In this document: one piece after another, positions 1 through 7,253 of the stretch
How the letters are laid out: every line of letters starts with the position of its first letter
Position numbering within the stretch: the first letter of the stretch is position 1
From: JBGCED01 sp045106055
Lineage (GTDB): Bacteria; Pseudomonadota; Alphaproteobacteria; CBDDJK01
NCBI GenBank assembly: GCA_045106055.1
Contig: JBGCED010000058.1
Coordinates: 1 to 27,098 of the forward strand
Length of the DNA: 27,098 nucleotides
Direction: 5' to 3'
Notes under the pieces: generated by a model
What the model was told of the DNA's origin: nothing
Seen by the model: only the letters and a program-made list of their open reading frames with translations
Databases searched by the model: none
Made by a program: the position numbers and the translations under genes

Positions 1-126
1 GGTGATAATGCAACTTTTGATGTTACCCTGATTAACCCGATCGCCATGGACAAGGATTTACGCTTTGCCATTCGCGAAGGCGGGCGCACAGTGGGTGCAG
101 GCGTGGTTGTTGAAGTTAAAAAATAA
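1..126 (+). CDS. tuf: Elongation factor Tu, C-terminal end (partial)
   Basis: The first 41 codons in frame 1 read as the end of EF-Tu domain 3, including the family signature PIAMDKDLRFAIREGGRTVG, and stop at TAA 124-126. The rest of the gene lies upstream of the window. EF-Tu is the GTPase that brings aminoacyl-tRNA to the ribosomal A site. The last residues (VVVEVKK) differ from the common VVxKIxx tail but the length is normal. A tuf gene directly before rpsJ is the usual arrangement of the str-S10 junction. Confidence 0.95.
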   Translation, partial: GDNATFDVTLINPIAMDKDLRFAIREGGRTVGAGVVVEVKK

Positions 127-140
127 GTATGTGAAATAAA

Positions 141-165
141 AAGCGGCGGTAATTTACCGCCGCTT
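141..165 (+). terminator. Hairpin between tuf and rpsJ, possible weak terminator
   Basis: Perfect 10-bp stem AAGCGGCGGT / ACCGCCGCTT (141-150 with 156-165) around a 5-base AATTT loop. Read forward it is followed by ATTATATG, not a T-run, so termination of tuf transcripts would be partial. The A-rich run before it (138-142) would be a T-run on the opposite strand. It may be a partial terminator, an RNA 3'-end stabiliser or a processing site separating tuf from the S10 cluster. Confidence 0.5.
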
Positions 166-188
166 ATTATATGTGAATTGAGGGTATA

Positions 189-497
189 ATGGACAGTCAA
201 AATATAAGAATTCGGTTGCGTGCTTATGATCATCGCGTATTGGATCAATCTTCACAAGAGATTGTTAGTACAGCGCGCCGTACGGGTGCGGATGTGCGCG
301 GTCCAATTCCGCTTCCAACGCGAATTGAGCGTTTTACCGTGTTGCGTTCACCGCATATTGATAAGAAAAGCCGTGAGCAATTTGAAATTAGAACCCATAA
401 GCGGGTTTTGGACATATTAGACCCCACCCCACAAACGGTTGATGCGCTGATGAAGCTGGATTTGGCTGCTGGGGTTGATGTTGAGATTAAATTATAA
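189..497 (+). CDS. rpsJ: 30S ribosomal protein S10
   Basis: 102 residues, normal S10 length. The N-terminal IRIRLRAYDHRVLD and the central GPIPLPTRIERFTVLRSPH are the conserved S10 blocks, the second being the end of the long loop that reaches into the 30S head. S10 binds the 3' domain of 16S rRNA and, with NusB, also takes part in transcription antitermination. The start is set by GAGGG at 180-184, five bases upstream. It is the first gene of the S10 cluster; no long L4-type leader is possible because only 62 bases separate it from tuf. Confidence 0.97.
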   Translation: MDSQNIRIRLRAYDHRVLDQSSQEIVSTARRTGADVRGPIPLPTRIERFTVLRSPHIDKKSREQFEIRTHKRVLDILDPTPQTVDALMKLDLAAGVDVEIKL

Positions 498-499
498 GT

Positions 500-516
500 C
501 ACACTTATTAAGTGTG
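500..516 (+). promoter_or_regulatory. Hairpin between rpsJ and rplC
   Basis: CACACTT / AAGTGTG form a 7-bp stem (500-506 with 510-516) around ATT, just after the rpsJ stop. No T-run follows, so it is not a standard terminator. It could mark an RNA processing or stability site between the two messages. Confidence 0.35.
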
Positions 517-546
517 CAGGATTAAGGTTTAGGAAGGATCGACGCC

Positions 547-1275
547 ATGCGTTGCGGTGTAATCGCTAAAAAACTTGGAATGACAAGGATATGGGCAGAA
601 GATGGCTCTAAGCAGCCTGTGACTGTGCTACATATGGATAATGTCAGGGTAACATCGCTTAGAACGATGGATCGTGATGGTTACATTGCGATACAGCTTG
701 GTTCGGGCATTCGCAAAGCCAAACATACCAGTAAGCCGCTGCAAGGTCATTATGCAAAGCTTGAAATTGAGCCTGCAAAGCATGTGGCAGAATTTCGGGT
801 TGAAGCTGATAATATGCTGAATGTTGGTGATGAGCTTGGCGCAAATCATTTTGTCGTTGGGCAAATGGTTGATGTTAGCGCAACTTCGGTTGGTAAAGGC
901 TTTGCAGGGGCGATGAAACGCCATGGTTTTGGTGGTTTACGCGCATCACACGGTGTGTCAGTCTCGCATCGTTCGCATGGTTCAACGGGTCAAAACCAAG
1001 ATCCTGGTCGTGTATTCAAAGGTAAAAAAATGGCGGGTCATATGGGTGCGCGCAGCACCACGACCCAAAATTTGGAAATTGTTGAAGTGGATGCAGAAAA
1101 AGGCTTGGTCTTTGTGCTTGGCGCGGTTCCTGGCCCTAAAAATGGATGGGTGCATATTTGCGATGCTGTAAAGAAACCCGCTTTTGATGGCATTCCGCTT
1201 CCTGCAGGTTTAAAAAAAGATGCGGAACAAAAAGCAGATGAAGCCGAATCAAATGATGCTGGCGCAGCCTCTTAA
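547..1275 (+). CDS. rplC: 50S ribosomal protein L3
   Basis: 242 residues. Starts MRCGVIAKKLGMTRIW, the bacterial L3 N-terminus, and carries the conserved GSTGQNQDPGRVFKGKKMAG block (about 145-164), which enters the peptidyl-transferase region and holds the Gln that PrmB methylates in other proteobacteria (here probably Gln149). L3 is an early assembly protein of the 50S subunit. The last 30 or so residues are a charged, Ala/Asp/Glu-rich tail longer than in E. coli, as is common in this class. AGGAAGGA at 531-538 fixes the start. Confidence 0.97.
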   Translation: MRCGVIAKKLGMTRIWAEDGSKQPVTVLHMDNVRVTSLRTMDRDGYIAIQLGSGIRKAKHTSKPLQGHYAKLEIEPAKHVAEFRVEADNMLNVGDELGANHFVVGQMVDVSATSVGKGFAGAMKRHGFGGLRASHGVSVSHRSHGSTGQNQDPGRVFKGKKMAGHMGARSTTTQNLEIVEVDAEKGLVFVLGAVPGPKNGWVHICDAVKKPAFDGIPLPAGLKKDAEQKADEAESNDAGAAS

Positions 1276-1296
1276 CTTGTAATCGGATGTAATATT

Positions 1297-1917
1297 ATGA
1301 AATTAGATATTTTAACCTTAGACAATAAAGCCGCAGGTTCAATTGAACTAAGTGATGCTGTTTTTGGGCTTGAGCCTAGAAAAGATATTTTGACAAGGCT
1401 GGTAAATTGGCAGCTTGCAAAACGCCGCTCTGGCAATCATAAGGTGAAGCAACGCAGTGAAGTTGCGGGCAGCACCAAGCGGATTGGTAAGCAAAAAGGC
1501 GGCGGTACGGCGCGTCAAGGTGAGGGTAAAGCCCCACAATTTCGTGGTGGTGGCGTTGCGCATGGTCCTGTTGTGCGCTCTCATGCCCATGATCTAACCA
1601 AAAAAATGCGGGTATTGGGATTAAAGCATGCTTTATCTTCAAAAGCGCAGGCTGGGCAAATTAAAATTATTGATGCCTTAGCGGTTGACGCTGTAAAAAC
1701 AAAGCCTGTTGCTGAAAAATTATTGGCGTTGGGGCTTTCCAATGTCTTGTTCATTGATGGTGAAACACTGGATCAAAATTTTGTATTATCGGCGCGCAAC
1801 CTGCCAAATATTGATATATTGCCTGCGCAAGGGGCGAATGTCTATGATATTTTGCGTCGCCATAATCTGGTCTTAACCAAAGATGCTGTAATGAAATTAG
1901 AGGAGCGCTTAAAATGA
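1297..1917 (+). CDS. rplD: 50S ribosomal protein L4
   Basis: 206 residues, normal length. The long basic loop (about 44-95, with KGGGTARQGEGKAPQFRGGG) that lines the peptide exit tunnel is intact, followed by the globular part ending in the expected LNVYDILRRHNLVLT-like block. In E. coli L4 represses its own operon; no equivalent leader could be identified here. The ribosome binding site is weak (GGATG about 10 bases upstream), suggesting translational coupling with rplC 21 bases before. Its stop overlaps the start of rplW by 4 bases (ATGA). Confidence 0.97.
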   Translation: MKLDILTLDNKAAGSIELSDAVFGLEPRKDILTRLVNWQLAKRRSGNHKVKQRSEVAGSTKRIGKQKGGGTARQGEGKAPQFRGGGVAHGPVVRSHAHDLTKKMRVLGLKHALSSKAQAGQIKIIDALAVDAVKTKPVAEKLLALGLSNVLFIDGETLDQNFVLSARNLPNIDILPAQGANVYDILRRHNLVLTKDAVMKLEERLK

Positions 1918-2252
1918 GCTGGAAATTTTTTTCAAAAGTGAAAGAAGCGCGTGATGGTCTTTCCAAAGAACAGGCCTATAATATTATTCGCTCACCCGTT
2001 GTTAGCGAAAAATCAACGCTTTTATCGCAACATAATCAAGTGATGTTTAATGTCGCGATGGATTCAAATAAAATTGAAATTAAAAAAGCGGTTGAAATGT
2101 TATTTGAAGTTAAGGTTGATGCCGTGAACACGCTGGTGCGCAAGGGCAAGCAACGCCGTTTTCGCGGGCGTAAAGGTCAGCTGTCTGATTGCAAAAAAGC
2201 AATCGTGACATTGGCAGATGGCGAGAATTTAGATCTTTCTTCAGGCATTTAA
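1914..2252 (+). CDS. rplW: 50S ribosomal protein L23
   Basis: 112 residues. The conserved body begins at YNIIRSPVVSEKS and includes FEVKVDAVNTL and the basic KGKQRRFRGRKG loop. L23 sits at the tunnel exit and is the docking point for trigger factor and SRP. The protein has about 20 extra N-terminal residues (MSWKFFSKVKEARDGLSKEQ) compared with shorter L23 proteins; GAGGAG at 1900-1905, eight bases before this ATG, supports this start rather than a later one. It overlaps rplD by 4 bases. Confidence 0.95.
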   Translation: MSWKFFSKVKEARDGLSKEQAYNIIRSPVVSEKSTLLSQHNQVMFNVAMDSNKIEIKKAVEMLFEVKVDAVNTLVRKGKQRRFRGRKGQLSDCKKAIVTLADGENLDLSSGI

Positions 2253-2288
2253 ACCTGTTGTCGTTTTGTAGGGAAAAAGGGGTCAATT

Positions 2289-3116
2289 ATGGCACTTAAG
2301 CAATATAAACCAAATACGCCAGGAACGCGCGGACTTGTCTTAATTGACCGTTCATCGCTTCATAAGGGCGGTCCTGTTAAGCATCTGACCGAGGGGAAAA
2401 ACCGTTCGGGTGGACGCAACAATATGGGGCGTAAAACAGCGCGCGCGCGTGGGGGCGGGCATAAGCAACGCTATCGTTTGGTCGATTTCAAGCGCAAACA
2501 TACAGGCTTGGCAACGGTTGAACGGTTGGAATATGATCCAAACCGCACAGCTTTTATCGCGCTTATTCGTTATGAAGATGATACGCTTGCCTATATTTTG
2601 GCACCGCAACGATTGAAAGTTGGCGATAATGTGGTTGCTGGTGACAAGGTGGATGTAAAGCCTGGCAATGCCATGAAGCTTGCAAATATTCCGATCGGCA
2701 CAATCATTCATAATATTGAAATGAAGCCAGGCAAGGGCGGGCAGCTTGCGCGCTCTGCGGGGGCTTATGCACAGCTTGTTGGGCGCGATCAAGGATTTGC
2801 ACAGCTTAAATTAACTTCAGGTGAAGTTAGAAGAGTGGATGCAGAATGCATGGCATCGATTGGGGCGGTTTCTAATCCAGATTGGCAAAATGTCAATCTT
2901 GGTAAGGCTGGACGCAATCGCTGGCGGGGCATTCGCCCATCGGTACGCGGTGTTGTGATGAATCCTGTTGATCACCCTCATGGTGGTGGTGAGGGACGCA
3001 CATCGGGCGGCCGTCATCCTGTTACACCTTGGGGTGTACCAACCAAGGGCAAGCGCACCCGCACGAACAAGGCCACGGACAAATTTATTGTTCGTCGTCG
3101 TTATGCTAAGAAGTAA
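2289..3116 (+). CDS. rplB: 50S ribosomal protein L2
   Basis: 275 residues, the usual length. Has the N-terminal YKPNTPGTRG, the central OB/SH3-like core and the C-terminal VDHPHGGGEGRTSGGRHPVT block near residues 225-245 whose histidine is important for peptidyl-transferase activity. L2 binds 23S rRNA domain IV and is required for subunit association. The sequence AGGGAAAAAGGGG lies 7-20 bases before the ATG as ribosome binding site. Confidence 0.98.
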   Translation: MALKQYKPNTPGTRGLVLIDRSSLHKGGPVKHLTEGKNRSGGRNNMGRKTARARGGGHKQRYRLVDFKRKHTGLATVERLEYDPNRTAFIALIRYEDDTLAYILAPQRLKVGDNVVAGDKVDVKPGNAMKLANIPIGTIIHNIEMKPGKGGQLARSAGAYAQLVGRDQGFAQLKLTSGEVRRVDAECMASIGAVSNPDWQNVNLGKAGRNRWRGIRPSVRGVVMNPVDHPHGGGEGRTSGGRHPVTPWGVPTKGKRTRTNKATDKFIVRRRYAKK

Positions 3117-3137
3117 TTTTGGGTAAGGAATAAAAAT

Positions 3138-3416
3138 ATGTCGCGTTCAGTTTGGAAAGGTCCGTTTGTTGACCATTATTTATTCAAAAAGATTGAGGAA
3201 TCAAAAGCCTCTGGTCGGCGTGATGCGATCAAAATTTGGGCAAGGCGTTCAACCATTCTTCCGCAATTTGTCGGGCTTAATTTTGCCGTTCATAATGGTA
3301 AGAAACATGTGCCTGTCAATGTGACAGAACATATGGTTGGTCATAAATTCGGTGAATTTGCGCCCACACGGACATATTATGGCCATGCGGCTGATAAAAA
3401 AGCAAAAAGGAAGTAA
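3138..3416 (+). CDS. rpsS: 30S ribosomal protein S19
   Basis: 92 residues, full length. Starts MSRSVWKGPFVDHYL and contains WARRSTILPQFVGLNFAVHNGKKHVPV and GHKFGEFAPTRTY, all diagnostic for S19. It binds S13 and 16S rRNA in the head of the 30S subunit near the A-site tRNA. A GGTAAGGA motif precedes the ATG. It follows rplB by 21 bases and precedes rplV by 5. Confidence 0.97.
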   Translation: MSRSVWKGPFVDHYLFKKIEESKASGRRDAIKIWARRSTILPQFVGLNFAVHNGKKHVPVNVTEHMVGHKFGEFAPTRTYYGHAADKKAKRK

Positions 3417-3421
3417 CGGTC

Positions 3422-3781
3422 ATGGCACAGGATCAACAAGAATCAAAGGCGATTGCACGCAGCTTGCGGGTAAGCCCTCAAAAATTAAATTTGGTCGCGC
3501 AAACCATTCGTGGTAAAGATGCAGAAAAAGCAATGAATGAGCTTAGCTTTTCCCGCAGACGGATTGCAAAAGCCGTGCGCGATTTATTGAGTTCGGCAAT
3601 TTCAAATGCAGAAAACAACCATGCAATGGATGTTGATGCGCTTTATGTCAAGGAAGCCTATGTCGGAAAAGCCTTGGTTATGAAGCGATTTCATGTTAGA
3701 GGGCGTGGACGCTCGTCACGGATTTTAAAACCTTTTGCCAATTTGACGATTATTCTTGGCGAACGCAAGGAGTTAAATTAA
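3422..3781 (+). CDS. rplV: 50S ribosomal protein L22
   Basis: 119 residues. Conserved LRVSPQKLNLVAQTIRGK near the N-terminus and the RFHVRGRGRSSRILKPF beta-hairpin region near residues 88-107, which extends along the peptide exit tunnel and is where macrolide resistance changes arise. Bound early during 50S assembly. The AAGGAAG ribosome binding site lies inside the rpsS 3' end, and its stop overlaps the rpsC start by one base (TAATG), a sign of translational coupling. Confidence 0.97.
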   Translation: MAQDQQESKAIARSLRVSPQKLNLVAQTIRGKDAEKAMNELSFSRRRIAKAVRDLLSSAISNAENNHAMDVDALYVKEAYVGKALVMKRFHVRGRGRSSRILKPFANLTIILGERKELN

Positions 3782-4482
3782 TGGGTCAGAAAATTAATCC
3801 AATTGGATTTAGGGTTGGCATTAACCGCACTTGGGATTCAAGATGGTTTGCTGCAAAAGGTTATGCCAAGCAGCTGCATCAAGATGTTTCTTTGCGCGCT
3901 TTTCTTGAAAAAAAGCTAGCAAGTGCTGGCGTTTCAAAAATTATGATTGAACGCCCTGCAAATCGCGCGCGTGTTACCATTCACACAGCGCGCCCAGGCG
4001 CGGTGATCGGTAAAAAAGGATCGGAAATTGAAGTTTTAAGAAAATCATTAAATAAAATGGTTGGCAGCGAAGTCGGTCTTAATATTGTTGAAATCCGCAA
4101 GCCAGAGCTTGATGCAAAATTGGTTGCAGAATCAATCGCGCAGCAGCTTGAGCGCCGTGTTGCGTTTCGCCGTGCGATGAAACGCGCATTGCAAGGGGCG
4201 ATGCGGATGGGCGCAGAAGGCATTCGCATTCAAGTTGGCGGACGCTTGGGCGGAGCAGAAATTGCCCGCACCGAACAAACGCGCGAAGGGCGGGTGCCGC
4301 TTCATACTTTGCGTGCAGATATTGATTATGCAACGGCGCGTGCAAATACGACTTATGGTGTTTGCGGTGTTAAGGTTTGGATCTTTAAGGGCGAGGTTTT
4401 AGCCCATGATCCTTATGCACAAGATAAGCGTTCAACCGAAATTAATGGCGCAGCATCGGCTGCATCGGGAAATTCACGCTGA
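3781..4482 (+). CDS. rpsC: 30S ribosomal protein S3
   Basis: 233 residues. Starts MGQKINPIGFRVGI; a type II KH domain is marked by GAVIGKKGSEIE with the GKKG loop at 77-80; the C-terminal domain has GGRLGGAEIARTE and GVCGVKVWIFKGE. S3 sits at the mRNA entry tunnel and contributes to helicase activity of the ribosome. Start overlaps the rplV stop by one base. The final 20 residues are a variable Ala/Ser-rich tail. Confidence 0.98.
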   Translation: MGQKINPIGFRVGINRTWDSRWFAAKGYAKQLHQDVSLRAFLEKKLASAGVSKIMIERPANRARVTIHTARPGAVIGKKGSEIEVLRKSLNKMVGSEVGLNIVEIRKPELDAKLVAESIAQQLERRVAFRRAMKRALQGAMRMGAEGIRIQVGGRLGGAEIARTEQTREGRVPLHTLRADIDYATARANTTYGVCGVKVWIFKGEVLAHDPYAQDKRSTEINGAASAASGNSR

Positions 4483-4524
4483 TTATCTGTTGGAATTTAG
4501 GATTATTATAAAGGGTGTTTGATT

Positions 4525-4947
4525 ATGTTATCGCCAAAAAGAACAAAATATCGTAAAGCCCATAAGGGTAGAATTCATGGTCTTGCAAAAGGCGGATCGG
4601 ATCTTAATTTTGGTGCTTTTGGCTTAAAAGCGCTGGAACCAGGCAGGATTACCGCACGCCAAATCGAAGCCGCAAGGCGCGCGATTACGCGTTCAGTTAA
4701 ACGCCAAGGTAAAGTATGGATCAGAGTTTTTCCTGATGTTCCTGTATCGCGCAAACCTGCTGAGGTTCGCATGGGTAAAGGGAAAGGGTCACCTGAATAT
4801 TGGGTATGCAGGGTAAAGCCTGGCCGTGTTATGTTTGAAATGGACGGCATTAGCGAGCAAGCAGCCCGTGATGCGTTTGATTTGGGTTCAGCGAAATTGT
4901 CAATTCGCACCAAAATGGTTGTTCGGCTTGGATATCAAGGAGAGTAA
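4525..4947 (+). CDS. rplP: 50S ribosomal protein L16
   Basis: 140 residues from ATG 4525 (MLSPKRTKYRKAHKGRIHG, the standard L16 N-terminus). An in-frame TTG six bases earlier could extend it by two residues, but the ATG matches the family and AAAGGG at 4510-4515 has better spacing to it. L16 helps organise the A site and is one of the late 50S assembly proteins. Conserved VFPDVPVSRKPAEVRMGKGK is present; the arginine target of hydroxylation in E. coli lies in the equivalent region. Confidence 0.96.
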   Translation: MLSPKRTKYRKAHKGRIHGLAKGGSDLNFGAFGLKALEPGRITARQIEAARRAITRSVKRQGKVWIRVFPDVPVSRKPAEVRMGKGKGSPEYWVCRVKPGRVMFEMDGISEQAARDAFDLGSAKLSIRTKMVVRLGYQGE

Positions 4948-4948
4948 A

Positions 4949-5155
4949 ATGACAAAGATTATTGATATTCGTGCAAAGTCACTGGATGAATTAAAAGCAG
5001 ATTTGCTTGAGTTGCGAAAAGAGCAGTTGAATCTAAGATTTCAACAAGCCGCAGGTGGTGTTGGCAGTACAGCGCGTATTCGTGCAGTACGCAGGGACAT
5101 TGCCAAAATTAAAACCGTGTTGGGTGAGCGCAAAGGGAAGCTGCTGGACGCTTAA
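4949..5155 (+). CDS. rpmC: 50S ribosomal protein L29
   Basis: 68 residues from ATG 4949, one base after the rplP stop; AAGGAGAG directly upstream (within the end of rplP) is a strong ribosome binding site. The two-helix hairpin shows as DELKADLLELRKEQLNLRFQ and RIRAVRRDIAKIKTVLGER. L29 borders the tunnel exit beside L23 and helps trigger factor and SRP docking. A longer open frame starting at 4826 runs through the end of rplP in another register and is not the real start. Confidence 0.96.
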   Translation: MTKIIDIRAKSLDELKADLLELRKEQLNLRFQQAAGGVGSTARIRAVRRDIAKIKTVLGERKGKLLDA

Positions 5156-5182
5156 TGGATTTTTTAATAAGGATTTGAAAAG

Positions 5183-5431
5183 ATGCCAAAACGCATTTTA
5201 CTTGGCCGCGTAGTGTCGGATAAGAATGACAAGACCATTGTTGTCTTGGTTGAGCGCAGAGTTCGTCACCCCGTATTGGGCAAGTCAATTCGCCGTTCGA
5301 AAAAATTTCACGCCCATGATGGCGAGAATGCGGCGAAGCTTGGCGATTATGTGAAAATTGTAGAATGCCGTCCCGTTTCACGATTGAAAAGTTGGACATT
5401 GGATAGCGTTATAACAAGTGTTGCTGGTTAA
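5183..5431 (+). CDS. rpsQ: 30S ribosomal protein S17
   Basis: 82 residues, OB-fold S17: MPKRILLGRVVSDKNDKTIVV followed by VERRVRHPVLGKSIRRSKKFHAHDE-like positions and GDYVKIVECRPVSRLKSW. It binds the 5' domain of 16S rRNA early in assembly. Upstream is TAATAAGGATTTGAAAAG with AAGGA about ten bases before the ATG. Last gene of the S10-type cluster; the 67-base gap that follows separates it from the spc-type cluster. Confidence 0.96.
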   Translation: MPKRILLGRVVSDKNDKTIVVLVERRVRHPVLGKSIRRSKKFHAHDGENAAKLGDYVKIVECRPVSRLKSWTLDSVITSVAG

Positions 5432-5453
5432 GCAAGATTCAAAGCTAAGTAAC

Positions 5454-5467
5454 ATTCAAGATTGAAT
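5454..5467 (+). promoter_or_regulatory. Small inverted repeat between rpsQ and rplN
   Basis: ATTCAA-GA-TTGAAT (5454-5467) is followed within five bases by six T residues (5472-5477). The stem is only 6 bp and AT-rich, and the two-base loop is too tight without fraying, so termination would be poor. It falls at the classic boundary of the S10 and spc operons. I see no clear promoter in this gap. Confidence 0.25.
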
Positions 5468-5498
5468 AGAATTTTTTGAGTTAAGGAGTATTTGATAA

Positions 5499-5867
5499 AT
5501 GATACAGATGCAAACAAACCTTAATGTTGCCGATAACTCGGGTGCGCGTAGGGTTCAGTGCATCAAGGTGCTGGGCGGATCAAAGCGTAAATATGCTTCG
5601 GTCGGTGACATTATTGTCGTCTCGGTAAAGGATGCGATTCCTCGGGGAAAAGTTAAAAAAGGGTCTGTGCAGCGCGCTGTTGTTGTGCGTACTGCAAAAG
5701 ATGTTAAGCGCGCGGATGGTTCAAGAATTCGTTTTGATGCGAATGCTGCTGTGTTGATTAACAAGCAAAATGAACCCATTGGAACGCGTATTTTTGGCCC
5801 GATCGTTCGCGAATTGCGCGCTAAAAAATTCATGAAAATCATTTCTTTGGCGCCGGAGGTGCTATAA
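5499..5867 (+). CDS. rplN: 50S ribosomal protein L14
   Basis: 122 residues. MIQMQTNLNVADNSGARRVQ and VLGGSKRKYASVGDIIVVSVK are the L14 signatures; the C-terminal FGPIVRELRAKKFMKIISLAPEVL is complete. L14 binds 23S rRNA and forms inter-subunit bridges with the 30S side; it is also the docking site for the silencing factor RsfS. TTAAGGAG at 5481-5488, ten bases upstream, sets the start. The stop overlaps the rplX start by one base. Confidence 0.97.
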   Translation: MIQMQTNLNVADNSGARRVQCIKVLGGSKRKYASVGDIIVVSVKDAIPRGKVKKGSVQRAVVVRTAKDVKRADGSRIRFDANAAVLINKQNEPIGTRIFGPIVRELRAKKFMKIISLAPEVL

Positions 5868-6181
5868 TGGCTAAGAAAATTAAAAAAGGCGATACAGTTC
5901 AAGTCCTGTCAGGGCGCGATGCTGGAAAACGCGGCGATGTCATGTCAGTTGACCCTAAGACGGGAAAAGCGATTGTGCGCGATGTGAACACCGTATCAAA
6001 ACATAATAAACCGCAAGCAGGCCGTGATGGCGGAATTGAAACAAAGGCGATGCCTATTCAGCTTTCAAATCTATCCTTGATTGATCCTGCGGATGATAAG
6101 CCGGTGCGGGTTGGGTTTAAAATGGATGAAACTGGGAAAAAAGTGCGATTTGCAAAGCGCTCGGGACAGATAATCGCATAA
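5867..6181 (+). CDS. rplX: 50S ribosomal protein L24
   Basis: 104 residues. KOW-type N-terminus KKGDTVQVLSGRDAGKRGDV (about 6-25) and the conserved VRDVNTVSKHNKP and PIQLSNLSLIDP segments. L24 is one of the two proteins that start 50S assembly. It overlaps rplN by one base (TAATG), with GCCGGAGG at 5851-5858 as ribosome binding site. Confidence 0.97.
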   Translation: MAKKIKKGDTVQVLSGRDAGKRGDVMSVDPKTGKAIVRDVNTVSKHNKPQAGRDGGIETKAMPIQLSNLSLIDPADDKPVRVGFKMDETGKKVRFAKRSGQIIA

Positions 6182-6192
6182 AGATATGCGAT
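6173..6192 (+). repeat. Inverted repeat across the rplX stop codon
   Basis: ATCGCATA-AAGA-TATGCGAT forms a perfect 8-bp stem with a four-base purine-rich loop. The left arm is inside the last rplX codons, and the loop holds the end of the stop. No T-run follows. In E. coli the S8 repressor target that controls the spc operon lies in the rplX-rplE region; whether this hairpin serves that role is not known. Confidence 0.5.
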
Positions 6193-6201
6193 ATGAATGA
6201 C

Positions 6202-6239
6202 CGCCTAAGGCATGAGTAATCGCCTAAGGCATGAGTAAT
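6202..6239 (+). repeat. Perfect 19-bp tandem duplication before rplE
   Basis: The unit CGCCTAAGGCATGAGTAAT occurs twice head to tail (6202-6220 and 6221-6239). Each copy contains the small inverted repeat GCCTAAGGC and an ATG followed two codons later by TAA, so each could encode only the tripeptide-sized frame ATG-AGT-AAT or similar. The duplication lies just before the rplE ribosome binding site (AAGGAA at 6240-6245). Confidence 0.85.
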
Positions 6240-6253
6240 AAGGAATAAAGATT

Positions 6254-6817
6254 ATGGTTAAGGCAAATAATGCGTATCAGCCACGACTTCGGGCATTATA
6301 TGAAGAGAAAATCAAGTCAGATTTGCAATCTGAATTTGCATATCAAAATGTAATGCAAATCCCCAAAGTCACAAAGATTGTGATTAATATGGGCGTTGGT
6401 CAAGCAACGGCGGATCGCAAAAAACTTACCAATGCAATAGAGGCAATGCGCGATATTTCTGGTCAGCAGCCTATTATTGCAAAAGCAAAAAAATCAGTCT
6501 CGACCTTTAAATTGCGTGAAGGCATGGGGATTGGCTGTAAGGTCACTTTGCGCGGTCAAAAAATGTATGAATTTCTTGACCGTTTGATTAATATCGCGCT
6601 GCCAAGGGTTCGTGATTTTCGCGGTGTCAGCCCAAAAAGCTTTGATGGTCGCGGCAATTATGCGCTTGGATTGAAAGAGCAAATTGTGTTTCCTGAAATT
6701 GATTATGATAAAGCAGAAGATATGATCGGGATGGATATTGTGATTTGCACAGATGCAAAAGATGATACGCAAGCGCGTTCCTTGTTAAAACATATGAATA
6801 TGCCCTTTAGAGCATAA
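6254..6817 (+). CDS. rplE: 50S ribosomal protein L5
   Basis: 187 residues. Conserved PRLRALYEEKIKSDLQ, IPKVTKIVINMGVGQA and DRLINIALPRVRDFRGVS blocks, with the C-terminal IDYDKAEDMIGMDI. L5 binds 5S rRNA with L18 and L25 and contacts the P-site tRNA. It extends about eight residues beyond E. coli at the N-terminus (MVKANNAYQ), as is usual in Alphaproteobacteria. The AAGGAA site sits eight bases before the ATG, directly after the tandem repeat. Confidence 0.97.
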   Translation: MVKANNAYQPRLRALYEEKIKSDLQSEFAYQNVMQIPKVTKIVINMGVGQATADRKKLTNAIEAMRDISGQQPIIAKAKKSVSTFKLREGMGIGCKVTLRGQKMYEFLDRLINIALPRVRDFRGVSPKSFDGRGNYALGLKEQIVFPEIDYDKAEDMIGMDIVICTDAKDDTQARSLLKHMNMPFRA

Positions 6818-6844
6818 TATAGATTTAGGAGTTAAAGGCAGATT

Positions 6845-7150
6845 ATGGCAAAAGTAAGCGCAGTAAATCGGAATAAAAAACGGGAAAAAATGACGCGCAG
6901 TCTATCGAAAAAGCGCGCAGCATTGAAAGCAACGGTCAGTGATAAGTCAGTTGATGGCGAGGCCCGTTTTGTCGCGCAAATGAAATTGGATGCGCTTCCT
7001 AAAAATGCGTGCCCTGTAAGGGTGCATAATCGCTGTGAAATTACAGGAAGGCCTAAGGCATTTTACCGTAAATTTAGAGTTTCCAGAATTGCGCTTCGTG
7101 ATATGGCATCTAATGGTCAATTGCCAGGGGTAACAAAATCAAGTTGGTAA
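6845..7150 (+). CDS. rpsN: 30S ribosomal protein S14 (zinc-free type)
   Basis: 101 residues, the long C-minus form of S14: it lacks the two CxxC zinc pairs of the short form (the region reads PVRVHNRCEITGRPKAFYRKF). S14 binds the 3' major domain of 16S rRNA in the 30S head, next to S3 and S10. Starts MAKVSAVNRNKKREK with TTTAGGAG upstream. The usual position after rplE is kept. Confidence 0.96.
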   Translation: MAKVSAVNRNKKREKMTRSLSKKRAALKATVSDKSVDGEARFVAQMKLDALPKNACPVRVHNRCEITGRPKAFYRKFRVSRIALRDMASNGQLPGVTKSSW

Positions 7151-7195
7151 GGCGACTTTATTCGCTTTACATTTCATAATTTTAATTTAAGACAG

Positions 7196-7228
7196 TTTAG
7201 CTTTGTAAAATATTTTCAGAAAGCTAAA
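7196..7228 (+). promoter_or_regulatory. Hairpin in the rpsN-rpsH gap
   Basis: TTTAGCTTT (7196-7204) pairs perfectly with AAAGCTAAA (7220-7228). The 15-base middle contains the palindrome AAAATATTTT, so it could stack as a second short stem. The rpsH ribosome binding site begins 12 bases later. No T-run follows on the + strand, so it looks more like an mRNA regulatory or stability structure than a terminator. The 103-base gap is otherwise AT-rich with no gene. Confidence 0.4.
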
Positions 7229-7253
7229 AAATTTAAGAAAAGGATAACAAATA

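Noticed and set aside
184..190. TATAAT across the rpsJ start (also near the rplX and rplF starts) as -10 boxes
   Set aside because: They arise from an AT-rich spacer running into ATG, and no -35 box lies at the proper distance.
4519..4524. TTG start two codons upstream for rplP
   Set aside because: The ATG at 4525 matches the conserved L16 N-terminus and has better spacing from AAAGGG.
4575..4913. Long open frames on the - strand inside rplP, and similar ones inside rplN (5555-5902), rplB (2352-2792) and rpoA (13373-13753)
   Set aside because: They are antisense to well-conserved ribosomal or polymerase genes, lack ribosome binding sites and resemble no family.
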